Shown here: one piece after another, positions 17,586 to 25,143 of the stretch
Position numbering within the stretch: the first letter of the stretch is position 1
How the letters are laid out: each line of letters starts with the position of its first letter
From: Solirubrobacterales bacterium
Lineage (GTDB): Bacteria; Actinomycetota; Thermoleophilia; Solirubrobacterales; Solirubrobacteraceae
NCBI GenBank assembly: GCA_019244395.1
Contig: JAFASQ010000140.1
Coordinates: 1-34,296, forward strand
Length of the DNA stretch: 34,296 bases
Reading direction: 5' to 3'
Translations under genes and position numbers: made by a program
The notes under the pieces: generated by a model
Database searches by the model: none
What the model was told of the DNA's origin: nothing
The model's input: only the letters and a program-made list of their open reading frames with translations

Positions 17586-17625
17586 AGGTAGGCTTCCGAT
17601 CGTCGTTTGGCGACTGCCCCTACCT
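17586..17625 (+). other. Hairpin just before the CC-repeat secreted protein gene
   Basis: AGGTAGG (17586-17592) pairs exactly with CCTACCT (17619-17625), with GTCG/CGAC nested inside. The distal arm ends 3 bases before the ATG at 17629, so if transcribed it could affect translation start. It is short and could be chance. Confidence 0.3.
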
Positions 17626-17628
17626 GCG

Positions 17629-18546
17629 ATGCGTCGCGCGATCATTCCGCTCTCGGTCCTCGCCGCCGCTGCGGTCTGCGTGCTGGCCATAGCCGGCTCG
17701 GCGGGCGCGGCGGCGCGCGCGCCGCGCATCGTGTGCCCCGTCTCGAGCGCGCCCATCGTGCCGTGCTGCCCGGTTCCGACGCAGCCCGCTGCCGGCAGCA
17801 GCTCCGACGTCCAGCCGCTCTGCTGCCCGCCCACGGCGAGCAGCCCGACGGCGTGTTGCGTGGGCGCCACCACGCCCTGCTGCGTCAATGCCACCACGCC
17901 CTGCTGCGTCAATGCCAGCGCGCCCTGCTGCACGTCCACCTGCTGCCCGCCCGGCGGCTGCTGTCCGACCCCATGCACCCCCGGCAGCCTGACCATCGCG
18001 TCCGCGCCGAATCCCTCCACGGCCGGGCGCACGGTGGTGATCTCGGGCGCCCTCGTCGGCAACCCGGTCTCGGGCGCCCAGGTCGTGCTGTGGGGCAGGC
18101 TCGCCGGCCACTCGAGCTTCCAGAAGATGGCCCAGTCCACAACCGACAGCTCTGGGCGATACACCTTCGCGCTGCCGCGCGGAGCGGTGATGACCGATCA
18201 GGCGTGGTACGTCGCCTCGAATGGCGTGCACAGCGCGACGCTGCAGCAGCACGTCGACGCGCTGGTCGGCCTGTCCTCTTCGACGCACGCGGCGACGGTT
18301 GGCCAACCGGTCCGGCTGCGAGGTCACCTCACGCCTGCTCACGCGGGGGAGACCGTGCTGATCGAACAGCGCCGGGGTGGCACTTGGGGGGTGATCGCGC
18401 GGGCGAAGCTCAGCCGTACCTCGAGCTACGCGATCTCGCACCGCTTCTCGCACCCGGGCACGGTCGGGTTGAGAGCGGTGCTGCCGGGCGACACGCGTAA
18501 CGACTTATCGGTCTCGTCCACCTTCACGCTGACCGTCAAGCCGTAG
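17629..18546 (+). CDS. Secreted protein with vicinal-cysteine (CC) repeats and Ig-like domains
   Basis: Of unknown function, 305 residues. It has a clear signal peptide: basic MRRA, a hydrophobic run to about residue 25, then AGSAGAAARA for cleavage. Residues 35-115 hold nine Cys-Cys pairs in a Pro/Thr/Ser-rich setting (PCCP, LCCPP, ACCV, PCCV twice, PCCT, TCCPP, GCCP), including three 8-residue tandem units. Two beta-sandwich domains then follow, about 118-208 (with GALVGNPVSGAQVVLWGRL and SSGRYTFALP) and 210-305 (with LRGHLTPAHAGETVLIEQR). These resemble bacterial Ig-like or carboxypeptidase-regulatory-like folds of surface proteins. No sortase motif or anchor is present. The CC pairs could form disulfides or bind metal; this is inference. 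Confidence 0.8.
   Translation: MRRAIIPLSVLAAAAVCVLAIAGSAGAAARAPRIVCPVSSAPIVPCCPVPTQPAAGSSSDVQPLCCPPTASSPTACCVGATTPCCVNATTPCCVNASAPCCTSTCCPPGGCCPTPCTPGSLTIASAPNPSTAGRTVVISGALVGNPVSGAQVVLWGRLAGHSSFQKMAQSTTDSSGRYTFALPRGAVMTDQAWYVASNGVHSATLQQHVDALVGLSSSTHAATVGQPVRLRGHLTPAHAGETVLIEQRRGGTWGVIARAKLSRTSSYAISHRFSHPGTVGLRAVLPGDTRNDLSVSSTFTLTVKP
17860..17931 (+). repeat. 24-bp tandem repeat encoding the CC units
   Basis: Three in-frame 24-bp units encode VGATTPCC, VNATTPCC and VNASAPCC. Units two and three are identical apart from the codons for TT versus SA. Recent unit duplication is likely. Confidence 0.85.
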
Positions 18547-18559
18547 TCAGCGCCATCCC

Positions 18560-18588
18560 ACCGGCGCCGGCGCCCCGCCGGCACCGGT
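18560..18588 (+). terminator. Possible terminator hairpin after the CC-repeat gene
   Basis: ACCGGCGCCGGC (18560-18571) and GCCGGCACCGGT (18577-18588) form a 12-bp stem with one mismatch and a 5-base loop, 13 bases past the stop. No T-run follows, so termination by this alone is uncertain. Confidence 0.4.
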
Positions 18589-18644
18589 TACGTCCGGTCC
18601 ACCGCCTACCGTCTGCGGCGTTCGCATCCCCTACCGGAGCCGCA

Positions 18645-19100
18645 ATGTCACTCTGCTTCATCGAACCTCAGGACGCCATCCGCGTGATCGCAGAGTCGGT
18701 GGGGCGCGAGGCGCGCCGCCAGATCCTCGGCGAAGTGGTGCGGGCCTGGGTGGACGAGATCCCTGAGTCCGAGCTCGAGTCGCATTACGCCAAGGCGCTC
18801 GCCGACCTCGACGAGCACGACCTGTCGCTCCTCGCGGCCTGGCACGCATCGCTCGAGGTGGGGCATCCGCTGCCCAACCGCGAGTTCGTGGTCAACGTGT
18901 TCCCGTCACTGGGCGACCACCGGCGCGAGGCGCTCAAGATCGCCGCCGGCTTCCGCGGCGAGGAGGCGTTCGAGGCCGGTGTGGGCGAGGATCAGGCGTT
19001 CGATACCGTGCTGCCCTGGCTGTCCGAGGCGCGGTGCATCGAGCTGGCCAAGGAGTGCCTCGAGCTGTACTGCTGGGACCGGCTCGGCGTCGATAACTAA
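18645..19100 (+). CDS. Small unknown acidic protein
   Basis: A 151-residue protein that I do not recognise. It is acidic and predicted mostly helical, with segments such as ILGEVVRAWVDEIPESELESHYAKAL and LSEARCIELAKECLELYCW. It has no signal peptide and no membrane segment. GGAG at 18636-18639 lies 5 bases before the ATG, a normal ribosome site, and codon usage matches its neighbours, so it is probably a real gene. It is convergent with the STAS-HATPase gene (15-bp gap) and not linked to it. Four cysteines are present without a metal-binding spacing. Confidence 0.65.
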   Translation: MSLCFIEPQDAIRVIAESVGREARRQILGEVVRAWVDEIPESELESHYAKALADLDEHDLSLLAAWHASLEVGHPLPNREFVVNVFPSLGDHRREALKIAAGFRGEEAFEAGVGEDQAFDTVLPWLSEARCIELAKECLELYCWDRLGVDN

Positions 19101-19115
19101 CGGCCGCGTGGCTCC

Positions 19116-19937
19116 TTACTCCGCTTCGGCCGCGGCGACCCGTCGCTTGACCCCGGGCTCGTCCAGCGCGCCGGAGAGCTGACGCTCGACGTCGAGTTCG
19201 AACCAGACGCAGAAGCCGAGTGCGCCGTCGCTGGTTCGGTGGCTCGTTCCCCACCGGCTCGCCAGCCCGTCGACGACGATCAGCCCGTGGCCACCCGCCT
19301 CCCGGGGGCGCGGCGTCAGGCTGCCCGGGTCGAAACCCGATCCGGCGTCGCTGATCTCCACACGGACGCGGTCGGCGTAAGCGGTCATGCGCAACCCCAC
19401 CGAGCCCCCCACCCCCGGATCGGGGTGGATCACCGCGTTGGTCACCACCTCGGAGATCAGCAGCGTGAGCGTGGCCTGATCGGAGTCGCTGAGGCGCCCG
19501 GCGAACGCCTCGCGCAGCTCGGCGCGAGCGCGCGCGGGCGCGGCCGGCTCCCGAGGCAGCTCGAGCTCGACACGCTCGATGAAGGAACCGGCCGCAGGCG
19601 CGCCAGTGGCACGCGGGGCCAGGGTGACGCGGTCAGCCAGTCCGGTCATCCGGAGCATGTCCGTGACCGACCCGGCGGCCGGCACGACCGTCAACGCGAC
19701 CCCACGCTCGCCGGCGCTCTGCTCGACCATGATGATCGCGCGCATGCCCGCGGAGTCGATAAACGACAGCTCGGCGAAGTCCAGGACGACCTTGCGGGCG
19801 ACGTCCTGAGCGGCGATCTGCTCGAACGCGGAAACCAGCGCGCCGCACGTCGCACTGTCGAGCTCTCCACCCAGCTTGATGGTGGTTCCGGATCCTGTCT
19901 TGAGGGTCTCGATCCGGAAATTGGGCAGTGTCGACAC
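19116..19937 (-). CDS. Fusion of a STAS anti-sigma-antagonist domain and a HATPase_c anti-sigma kinase domain
   Basis: 273 residues in two parts. Residues 5-108 are a STAS domain with the phosphorylation-site motif FIDSAG (candidate Ser62), like RsbV/SpoIIAA. Residues 122-252 are a GHKL-type ATPase like RsbW: the N-box ISEVVTNAVIHP has Glu163 and Asn167, DAGSGF is at 197-202, and a GGHGL ATP-lid motif starts at 215. In the known systems the kinase phosphorylates its separate antagonist and holds a sigma factor; here both are on one chain. GTG 19937 has AGGAG 7 bases upstream. It is the last gene of a minus-strand run, 14 bp after a PP2C phosphatase that would dephosphorylate the STAS part. 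The sigma-factor target is unknown; none is adjacent. Confidence 0.88.
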   Translation of the reverse strand: MSTLPNFRIETLKTGSGTTIKLGGELDSATCGALVSAFEQIAAQDVARKVVLDFAELSFIDSAGMRAIIMVEQSAGERGVALTVVPAAGSVTDMLRMTGLADRVTLAPRATGAPAAGSFIERVELELPREPAAPARARAELREAFAGRLSDSDQATLTLLISEVVTNAVIHPDPGVGGSVGLRMTAYADRVRVEISDAGSGFDPGSLTPRPREAGGHGLIVVDGLASRWGTSHRTSDGALGFCVWFELDVERQLSGALDEPGVKRRVAAAEAE

Positions 19938-19951
19938 GTGACCGCTCCTGC

Positions 19952-22045
19952 TCAGGACACAGGAAGGGTACGGACTCGGCGGCTCCGATGTCCCTCGCGG
20001 GCGGGGCCGGCCGTGGAAACCGGACGCAGCGCGACGGCCGCGGTGTCATCGGCTTGGGGGCCGACCTGGAAGCGGTCAAGCGCGGCCTCGAGCTCGGAAA
20101 GGAGCCGCTGGGACGGGTTGCCGGCGTGCTCAGAGAGCAATCGCTTGAGTCCACCGAGGCCGAAGCGACCTTGCTCTCCGTGGGTGTCGATGACGCCGTC
20201 GGTGTAGAGGAACAGCGTCTCGTCGCGGGTGATCGGTACGGCTTGATCGCTCCAGCCGCCCCCGCTCCAGGCGCCCAGGATCGGTCCGGCGGCTCCGATC
20301 TCCCGCAGACGCCCGTCGTCGCGCACAACCAGCGCAGGCGGATGCCCGGCCGCGGCGACGATCGCCCGGTCGCGGTGCAGTCGCACGCACAGGGCGGTGC
20401 ACAAGAGCAGCCCAGCTTGCTCGCGCAGCGCGGCGTTCAACCCCGCGAGGATCCGGCTGGGACTTCGCTCGTAGCGGCTGAGCACACGGGCGCCATGGCG
20501 CACCAGGGACGTGACCGCGGCGGCCTCGATGCCCTTTCCGGTCACGTCGCCGAGCAGCACGACCCACCCATTGCTCTCGTAGAAGTCGTAGAAGTCGCCG
20601 CCCACCTCGACCTCTTCCGCGGCGCGCGCCGCCCGATAAAGCGTGGCTATGCTCCACCCGTCGATGTGCGGCACAACGTCGGGGAGCAGGCTCTTCTGAA
20701 GCGTCTGCGCGGTCTCGCGCCGGGCAGTGGCCAACCGGGCGTTCTCGACGGCGATGGCGGCGCCCGCGGCTACCTGCTCGGCGAACTCGCGGTCGTCGTC
20801 GTCGAAGCGGCGCATCGACTCGGCGTTGACCAGGGTCATGACGCCGAATGCACGCCCGCGCGCCTTCAAAGGGACGAGAATGGCCGAACGAAATCCCACC
20901 GCGCGCAACAGCGCGAGGTGCTCATCGTCGACGGCGGCGCGCACCAGGACCTCGTCCGAAATGTCGTGGTACAGCTCCGATGCTCCGGTGTGCAGGACCC
21001 TGCCCACGCCCCGCTCGGGGTCTAGTTGCTCTGGCTCGTAGCGGCGCAGCCGCTGGGCCAGATCGAGCTTGGCCGGGTCGCGGTGAGCGACCACGAGCTG
21101 CTGGCGAGCCCCCCGCCCGTCGACCAACTCGACCACACACCAGTCCGCGACCTCCGGCACGGCAAGCCAGGCCACGTTGCGCAGCGTCTCCTCGTAGTCG
21201 AGCGAGGTCATGAGCGTCTGGGTGGCGCGGGCCATGAAGCGGTCGCGCAGCTCGGCGAGTCGGCCGCGCGTGATGTCCTCGATGATCATCACGGTCGCGA
21301 TCGGACGCCCATCCTCGCCCTGGATCGGCGCCGCCTTGAGAAGCTCCCAGCGAAGCTGTCCGGTGGTTCGGTGGATGGTGCGGATCACGAGCGGCTCGGC
21401 TGGCTTGCCGTCGAGCAGGCGCACGGACGGGATCGCGTCCATCGCGAGCTCGCGCCCATGCTCGTCGTGGACGAGGTACTCGGAGAAGATGTTCTGCGGC
21501 GGCGTGCGCTGCATCTCCTCCAGCGAGTCGAAGCCCATCTGGCGGATCGCGGCACGATTGGCGTAGACGATGTGATGGTGCGCGTCCCGGATGGTCACCG
21601 CCTCGGCCAGCGAGTCGAGGATCTCGCCGAAGCCTGGATCTCGCCCGCGGAGCTGGGCCTCCACCCGGCGCAGGAGCTGGGCCCGTTCGGAGACATCGCG
21701 GATCCAGGCATGAATGATGGGCTGCCCTCGCTCGCGCACCACGGTTGCCGACACCTCCACCGGGAACTCGCTGCGATCGCGGCGAACCGCCTCCACGGAC
21801 AGCCGGCGGCGGAACACGCCGGTCTCGCCGGTGGTCCGCGCCCGCTCCAGACCGGCCCGGTGCAACACGCGGTAGCGCTCCGGAATGATCAGATCGGCCA
21901 GCGTGGCTCCGATCGCCTCCTCGCGGGAGTAGCCGAACAGCTCCTCGGCGCGCGGATTCCACTCGAGCACCCGTCCCTCCCCGTCGAGACTGACGAACGC
22001 GTTGTCGGCGATCTCGAGGATCGCGTGAGCGTCTTGAGCTTTCAC
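19952..22045 (-). CDS. PAS-PAS-GAF sensor with PP2C/SpoIIE phosphatase output (RsbU-like)
   Basis: Signal-responsive serine phosphatase of 697 residues. Two PAS domains come first, about 5-125 (VLEWNPRAEELFGYSREEAIG) and 130-255 (IVYANRAAIRQMG). A GAF domain lies at about 270-435 and ends in the EFAEQVAAGAAIAVENARL helix. The phosphatase domain spans about 450-680 with metal-binding motifs VGGDFYD, GDVTGKG, YTDGVID and ADDTAAVAL. No membrane segment is present, so it senses internal signals such as redox, light or small molecules; no cofactor residue is diagnostic. GTG 22045 overlaps the stop of the HAD gene in GTGA. The longer open frame, to 22306, is Arg-rich and overlaps the HAD gene, so it was not used. 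Its likely substrate is the STAS part of the next gene product. Confidence 0.9.
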   Translation of the reverse strand: MKAQDAHAILEIADNAFVSLDGEGRVLEWNPRAEELFGYSREEAIGATLADLIIPERYRVLHRAGLERARTTGETGVFRRRLSVEAVRRDRSEFPVEVSATVVRERGQPIIHAWIRDVSERAQLLRRVEAQLRGRDPGFGEILDSLAEAVTIRDAHHHIVYANRAAIRQMGFDSLEEMQRTPPQNIFSEYLVHDEHGRELAMDAIPSVRLLDGKPAEPLVIRTIHRTTGQLRWELLKAAPIQGEDGRPIATVMIIEDITRGRLAELRDRFMARATQTLMTSLDYEETLRNVAWLAVPEVADWCVVELVDGRGARQQLVVAHRDPAKLDLAQRLRRYEPEQLDPERGVGRVLHTGASELYHDISDEVLVRAAVDDEHLALLRAVGFRSAILVPLKARGRAFGVMTLVNAESMRRFDDDDREFAEQVAAGAAIAVENARLATARRETAQTLQKSLLPDVVPHIDGWSIATLYRAARAAEEVEVGGDFYDFYESNGWVVLLGDVTGKGIEAAAVTSLVRHGARVLSRYERSPSRILAGLNAALREQAGLLLCTALCVRLHRDRAIVAAAGHPPALVVRDDGRLREIGAAGPILGAWSGGGWSDQAVPITRDETLFLYTDGVIDTHGEQGRFGLGGLKRLLSEHAGNPSQRLLSELEAALDRFQVGPQADDTAAVALRPVSTAGPAREGHRSRRVRTLPVS

Positions 22046-22707
22046 GCGCGCAGGGCCGCCTCGACGTCGGCGATGGCCTGATCGGTCGACCGGAAGCGGA
22101 TCGTCTGCATACCGAGCGCTCGGGCGCCCTCGCAGTTGGCGTCGACGTCGTCGATGAACAACGTGCGGTCCGGTGCGACCCCGAGCTGCTCGAGCGTGAT
22201 CTGGTAGATCCGCGGCTCGGGCTTGCGGCTGCCCACGAAGGCCGAGTCGACAACCACGTCGAAGATCTCGTCCACCGGGAGCATCGCCCGCCACCGCGCT
22301 TCCCACTCCCGGACGTTGTTGGTGCAGATCGCCAGCTTGTAGCCGCGCTCGCGCAGCTGGCGCATGTAGTCGATCAGCCGCTCGTTCGGTTGCAGATGCC
22401 GGAAGTAGCGCTCGCCGAATCCGTCCAGCCGAGCGCGGTTCCCCAGCTGCGCAGAGAGCTCATCCGAGAGCCGGCCCATGAACGTCGACTCGCTCATGCG
22501 GCCGGTCTCGAGCTCGAACAGGGGATTGGTGCCCTCTCGCTCGGCGATTGCCGCCATCGCCTGGCCGAGGTCCTCGAGGGAGATCCCCGACGCCTCGAGG
22601 ACACCGACAAACGAATCGGTCAGCGAGGAGGTGAGCACTCCGCCGAAGTCGCTGATGATCGCCTCGATCGGTGTCACGGTGCGGGCGCCAAACTGCTCGC
22701 CCTTCAC
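22042..22707 (-). CDS. HAD-superfamily hydrolase (subfamily IA)
   Basis: Probable phosphatase or dehalogenase-like hydrolase of 221 residues. Motif I is ISDFGGVL (nucleophile Asp; the second Asp is replaced by Gly, as in HAD members close to the N-terminal domain of soluble epoxide hydrolase). Motif II is AICTNN, motif III the Lys of SRKPEPRIY, and motif IV FIDDVDANCEGA. The helical cap lies between residues about 25 and 90. GTG 22707 overlaps the stop of the upstream gene by 4 bases; GTG 22677, giving a start of TPIEAIISDFGG, is a good alternative. The first motif lacking its usual second aspartate argues against a simple phosphatase. Role in the operon is unknown. Confidence 0.87.
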   Translation of the reverse strand: MKGEQFGARTVTPIEAIISDFGGVLTSSLTDSFVGVLEASGISLEDLGQAMAAIAEREGTNPLFELETGRMSESTFMGRLSDELSAQLGNRARLDGFGERYFRHLQPNERLIDYMRQLRERGYKLAICTNNVREWEARWRAMLPVDEIFDVVVDSAFVGSRKPEPRIYQITLEQLGVAPDRTLFIDDVDANCEGARALGMQTIRFRSTDQAIADVEAALRA

Positions 22708-23459
22708 CGCCGCCGGGCCAGCAGATACATCCCGGCGCCGTCGCGGCCGCGGCTGTGCCAGCGAAACGGCTCGGCGCGCAGCTCGAGCGTGCCGGAGAGG
22801 GCCTCGGCGCGGGCGCCGGTGGCCTCGCCGGACGCCCGGCGGGGGTATTGCTGATCGGGCTCCTTGCCGGTCACCCACAGCTCGAGCCCCGCGCGCACCG
22901 GCCATCCGCCCTCCGCGTACGTCGTCGATAGCCGCGGGTCCTCGACCCTCGCTGGGCCATCGGCGGCGATCACCGTCGCGGCCAGAACATCGCGATCGTG
23001 CGCCTTGGCCTTGCGCGGCCGGAACGCCGCGAGCGCCATGCCCTCATCGGGGCCGAACCACGTCGAGACCGCGCGAATCGACTCGTAGCGCTCGAGCTCG
23101 AGCACCGGCGAGAACCAGCTCCGCAGGCCGAGGCACTCGACCGAACGTTCGGCGCCGTTTAGCTCGAATCGCCCGGTGACGCGACACAGCTGGTCCCAGG
23201 CCTCGATCCCGGACTCGGACGCGGGCGCGGCGACCGCCTCACCCGTGGGTGAGACGTCCAGGGTGGTGGTGCCGCCGGCGAGGCGCCATTCCTCACTGCC
23301 CTCCCCCGGCGACAGGCAGACGTCCTGAAGGACGCTCCAGTCGCGCCCCGCGCCCACGGTGGTGAGGGTCGGATGGTCCGGATCGGCCGCCCAGGCTGCG
23401 CCCCAGGAAGCCGGCGCCTCTAGCCCGCCGAAGGCGAGCGTGCGCAGGGCGGCGTTCAT
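22704..23459 (-). CDS. Conserved-looking protein of unknown function
   Basis: 251 residues from ATG 23459, which overlaps the fxsA stop in ATGA; its own stop overlaps the HAD start in GTGA. The position inside a tightly coupled operon and normal codon use support a real gene. It appears to be rich in beta strands, with a repeated-looking layout of strands (GGTTTLDVSPTGEAV, TGRFELNGAERSVECLG, AGLELWVTGKE, SGTLELRAEPFRWHS). It has no signal peptide and no membrane segment. I cannot name a family. The conserved-looking middle part, WFSPVLELERYESIRAVSTW, is the best query for a homology search. Confidence 0.7.
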   Translation of the reverse strand: MNAALRTLAFGGLEAPASWGAAWAADPDHPTLTTVGAGRDWSVLQDVCLSPGEGSEEWRLAGGTTTLDVSPTGEAVAAPASESGIEAWDQLCRVTGRFELNGAERSVECLGLRSWFSPVLELERYESIRAVSTWFGPDEGMALAAFRPRKAKAHDRDVLAATVIAADGPARVEDPRLSTTYAEGGWPVRAGLELWVTGKEPDQQYPRRASGEATGARAEALSGTLELRAEPFRWHSRGRDGAGMYLLARRR

Positions 23460-23905
23460 GGGTGCAGCTGCGCCTGATCGACGTCGGTGGCGGTCGAGTC
23501 GACGTCCGACGGCCGAGAGCTGCCGAACCGGGCCGCGCCGACGACGAAGCGGCTGTGCAGGTGGCGGGCGAGCTGTCGGCGCAGCAGCACGCGGGTTGGT
23601 GGCAGCAGCGCGCACGCGCCGAGGACGTCGGAGATGAACCCCGGGATGATCAGGAGCAGGCCGCCAATCAGGATCAGCGCGCCATCGAGCGCCTCGTGTC
23701 CGGGCGAGCGTCCAGCCGACACGGCCGTCGACAGACGGCGCCAAGCGGCGGCGCCCTGCGTCCGCAGTGCCCATGCCCCGACCGGCCAGGCGAGGATCAG
23801 CAGCAGGACGGTCTCGAGCACGCCGATGGCGTCGGCGACCTTGATCGCGACGAACAGCTCGGCCAGGAACCAGCCAATGACAAGGAGCACAATCACTGTG
23901 TTCAA
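23456..23905 (-). CDS. fxsA: FxsA family membrane protein
   Basis: Small membrane protein of 149 residues. In E. coli FxsA overproduction relieves phage T7 exclusion by the F plasmid; its normal role is not known. It has hydrophobic segments at about residues 3-20, 27-48 and 75-97. The family pattern is ELFVAIKVADAIGVLETVLLLI followed later by IPGFISDVLGACALLPPTR. The start is TTG 23905 or GTG 23896 a few codons in; neither has a good ribosome site. It is the first gene of the five-gene minus-strand run and diverges from the DivIVA-like gene across a 147-bp gap. Confidence 0.9.
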   Translation of the reverse strand: MNTVIVLLVIGWFLAELFVAIKVADAIGVLETVLLLILAWPVGAWALRTQGAAAWRRLSTAVSAGRSPGHEALDGALILIGGLLLIIPGFISDVLGACALLPPTRVLLRRQLARHLHSRFVVGAARFGSSRPSDVDSTATDVDQAQLHP

Positions 23906-24052
23906 GGCTAGCTTGCGTCAATCCTCCACAACGCTCCGGAGCCCGCACGGCGGGGTCGAACTCGCTTGACCGAGCAGGTAGCTTGATGCGTGGAGCTCGT
24001 GTCATATGCCACGGGCGGGCGTCCACCGATACGCGAGGAAGGGAGCTAGGCC

Positions 24053-25111
24053 ATGGGGCGTTCGGAGATGCACGGTAACGAGGCCGGCAAAGGCGACAGC
24101 GAGATCTCGCCCGATCTCGAAAGCCAGACGGCGGAGCTGGTCGGTGCGCGGGCCAGGGAGGAAGAGCGCTCGGCACGGCGTTTCGGAGCCAGTCGCGTCT
24201 TGTCGGCGGCCGATCGCGAGCGCATCCTCAAGGATGCGCGCGAGATCGAGTTCCCGGCCGCCCTGCGGGGCTACGACCGCGCCGCCGTGGATCGCTACGT
24301 GGAGAAGATGAGCCGTCTCATCACCGAGCTCGAGATGTCCTCCTCGCCCGAGGCCGCGGTTCGGCACGCGCTGGACGAGGTCAGCGACGAGACCCGGGAC
24401 ATCCTGCAACGGGCGCACCAGACCGCCGAAGAGATCACCGCGCGCTCGCGCGCCAAGGCGGACGATCGGCTCCAGACGGCCGAGCGTGAGAGCCGGGAGC
24501 TGCGGGAGGCCGCCGAGCGCCAAGCGGCCGAGATGCGCGACGCGGCCCGGGACGAGGCGAGCGGAGTGCGCGAGACGGCGGCGCGTGAGACGGGCGAGCT
24601 GCGAGCGGGCACCGAGCGCGAGGTGGCCGAGCTGCGCGAAGCCGCGCGGAGCGAGGTCGCGGAGCGGCGCGAGGCGGTGGATCGTGAGATGACCGAGCTG
24701 CGGGAGACCACCGCGCGGCAGGTCGCCGAGATGCGCGAGAGCGCCGAGCGCGAGACCCAGCAGCTGCGCTCGGCCACGCAGCGTGATACTGAGGAGGCGC
24801 GCGCGAGCGCGCGGCGCGACGCCGAGGAGATGATCGAGGCGGCCGAGACGCGGGCGCGCGAACTGGCCCGGAGCGCGGAGGCGATCTGGCGCGAGCGCCG
24901 CCGCCTGATCGAGGACATGCGCGCGGTCGGCGAGCAGCTGGTGGCCATTGGCGAGGCCGAGGGCAAGCGGTTCCCGCGCTTCGGCGAGGAGGGATCGGAG
25001 GTCGCCGGCCTGCTACGCGACCCGCACTCAGCGGTGGCCGCAGGGCTCCCGCGCGAGCCGGCCAAGCTCGAGGAGCAGGCAAACGGGAGCCCTGAGGTGG
25101 TGCCCGGCTGA
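24053..25111 (+). CDS. DivIVA-domain protein with a long hendecad coiled coil
   Basis: 352-residue cytoplasmic scaffold-type protein. Residues 62-95 (AREIEFPAALRGYDRAAVDR and following) match the DivIVA N-terminal membrane-curvature-binding segment, though an N-terminal extension of about 60 charged residues precedes it. Residues 135-277 are thirteen 11-residue repeats rich in Glu, Arg and Ala. The C-terminal 60 residues are not coiled coil. The start ATG 24053 follows GGGAG (24041-24045) by 7 bases. DivIVA relatives recruit cell-division or growth-zone proteins in Actinomycetota; the lack of FtsZ or division genes nearby means the site of action is not clear. The upstream 147-bp gap holds divergent promoters with no certain boxes. 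Confidence 0.85.
   Translation: MGRSEMHGNEAGKGDSEISPDLESQTAELVGARAREEERSARRFGASRVLSAADRERILKDAREIEFPAALRGYDRAAVDRYVEKMSRLITELEMSSSPEAAVRHALDEVSDETRDILQRAHQTAEEITARSRAKADDRLQTAERESRELREAAERQAAEMRDAARDEASGVRETAARETGELRAGTEREVAELREAARSEVAERREAVDREMTELRETTARQVAEMRESAERETQQLRSATQRDTEEARASARRDAEEMIEAAETRARELARSAEAIWRERRRLIEDMRAVGEQLVAIGEAEGKRFPRFGEEGSEVAGLLRDPHSAVAAGLPREPAKLEEQANGSPEVVPG
24455..24883 (+). repeat. Thirteen 33-bp (11-residue) coding repeats
   Basis: In-frame units such as ESRELREAAER, EVAELREAARS, EMTELRETTAR and QVAEMRESAER run without gaps from residue 135 to 277. The 11-residue period points to a hendecad coiled coil, which twists less than, or opposite to, a heptad coil. Confidence 0.85.
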
Positions 25112-25143
25112 TCCGGGCGCCCGGGATCGGAAGGCGACCGGTC

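Noticed and set aside
22046-22306. N-terminal extension of the PAS-GAF-PP2C frame
   Set aside because: Arg-rich translation overlapping the HAD gene in another frame; GTG 22045 is coupled to the HAD stop.
25112-25143. CCGGGCGCCCGG palindrome between the DivIVA-like and STAS genes
   Set aside because: Without a loop or T-run it makes a poor terminator, and such GC palindromes are expected by chance in this composition.
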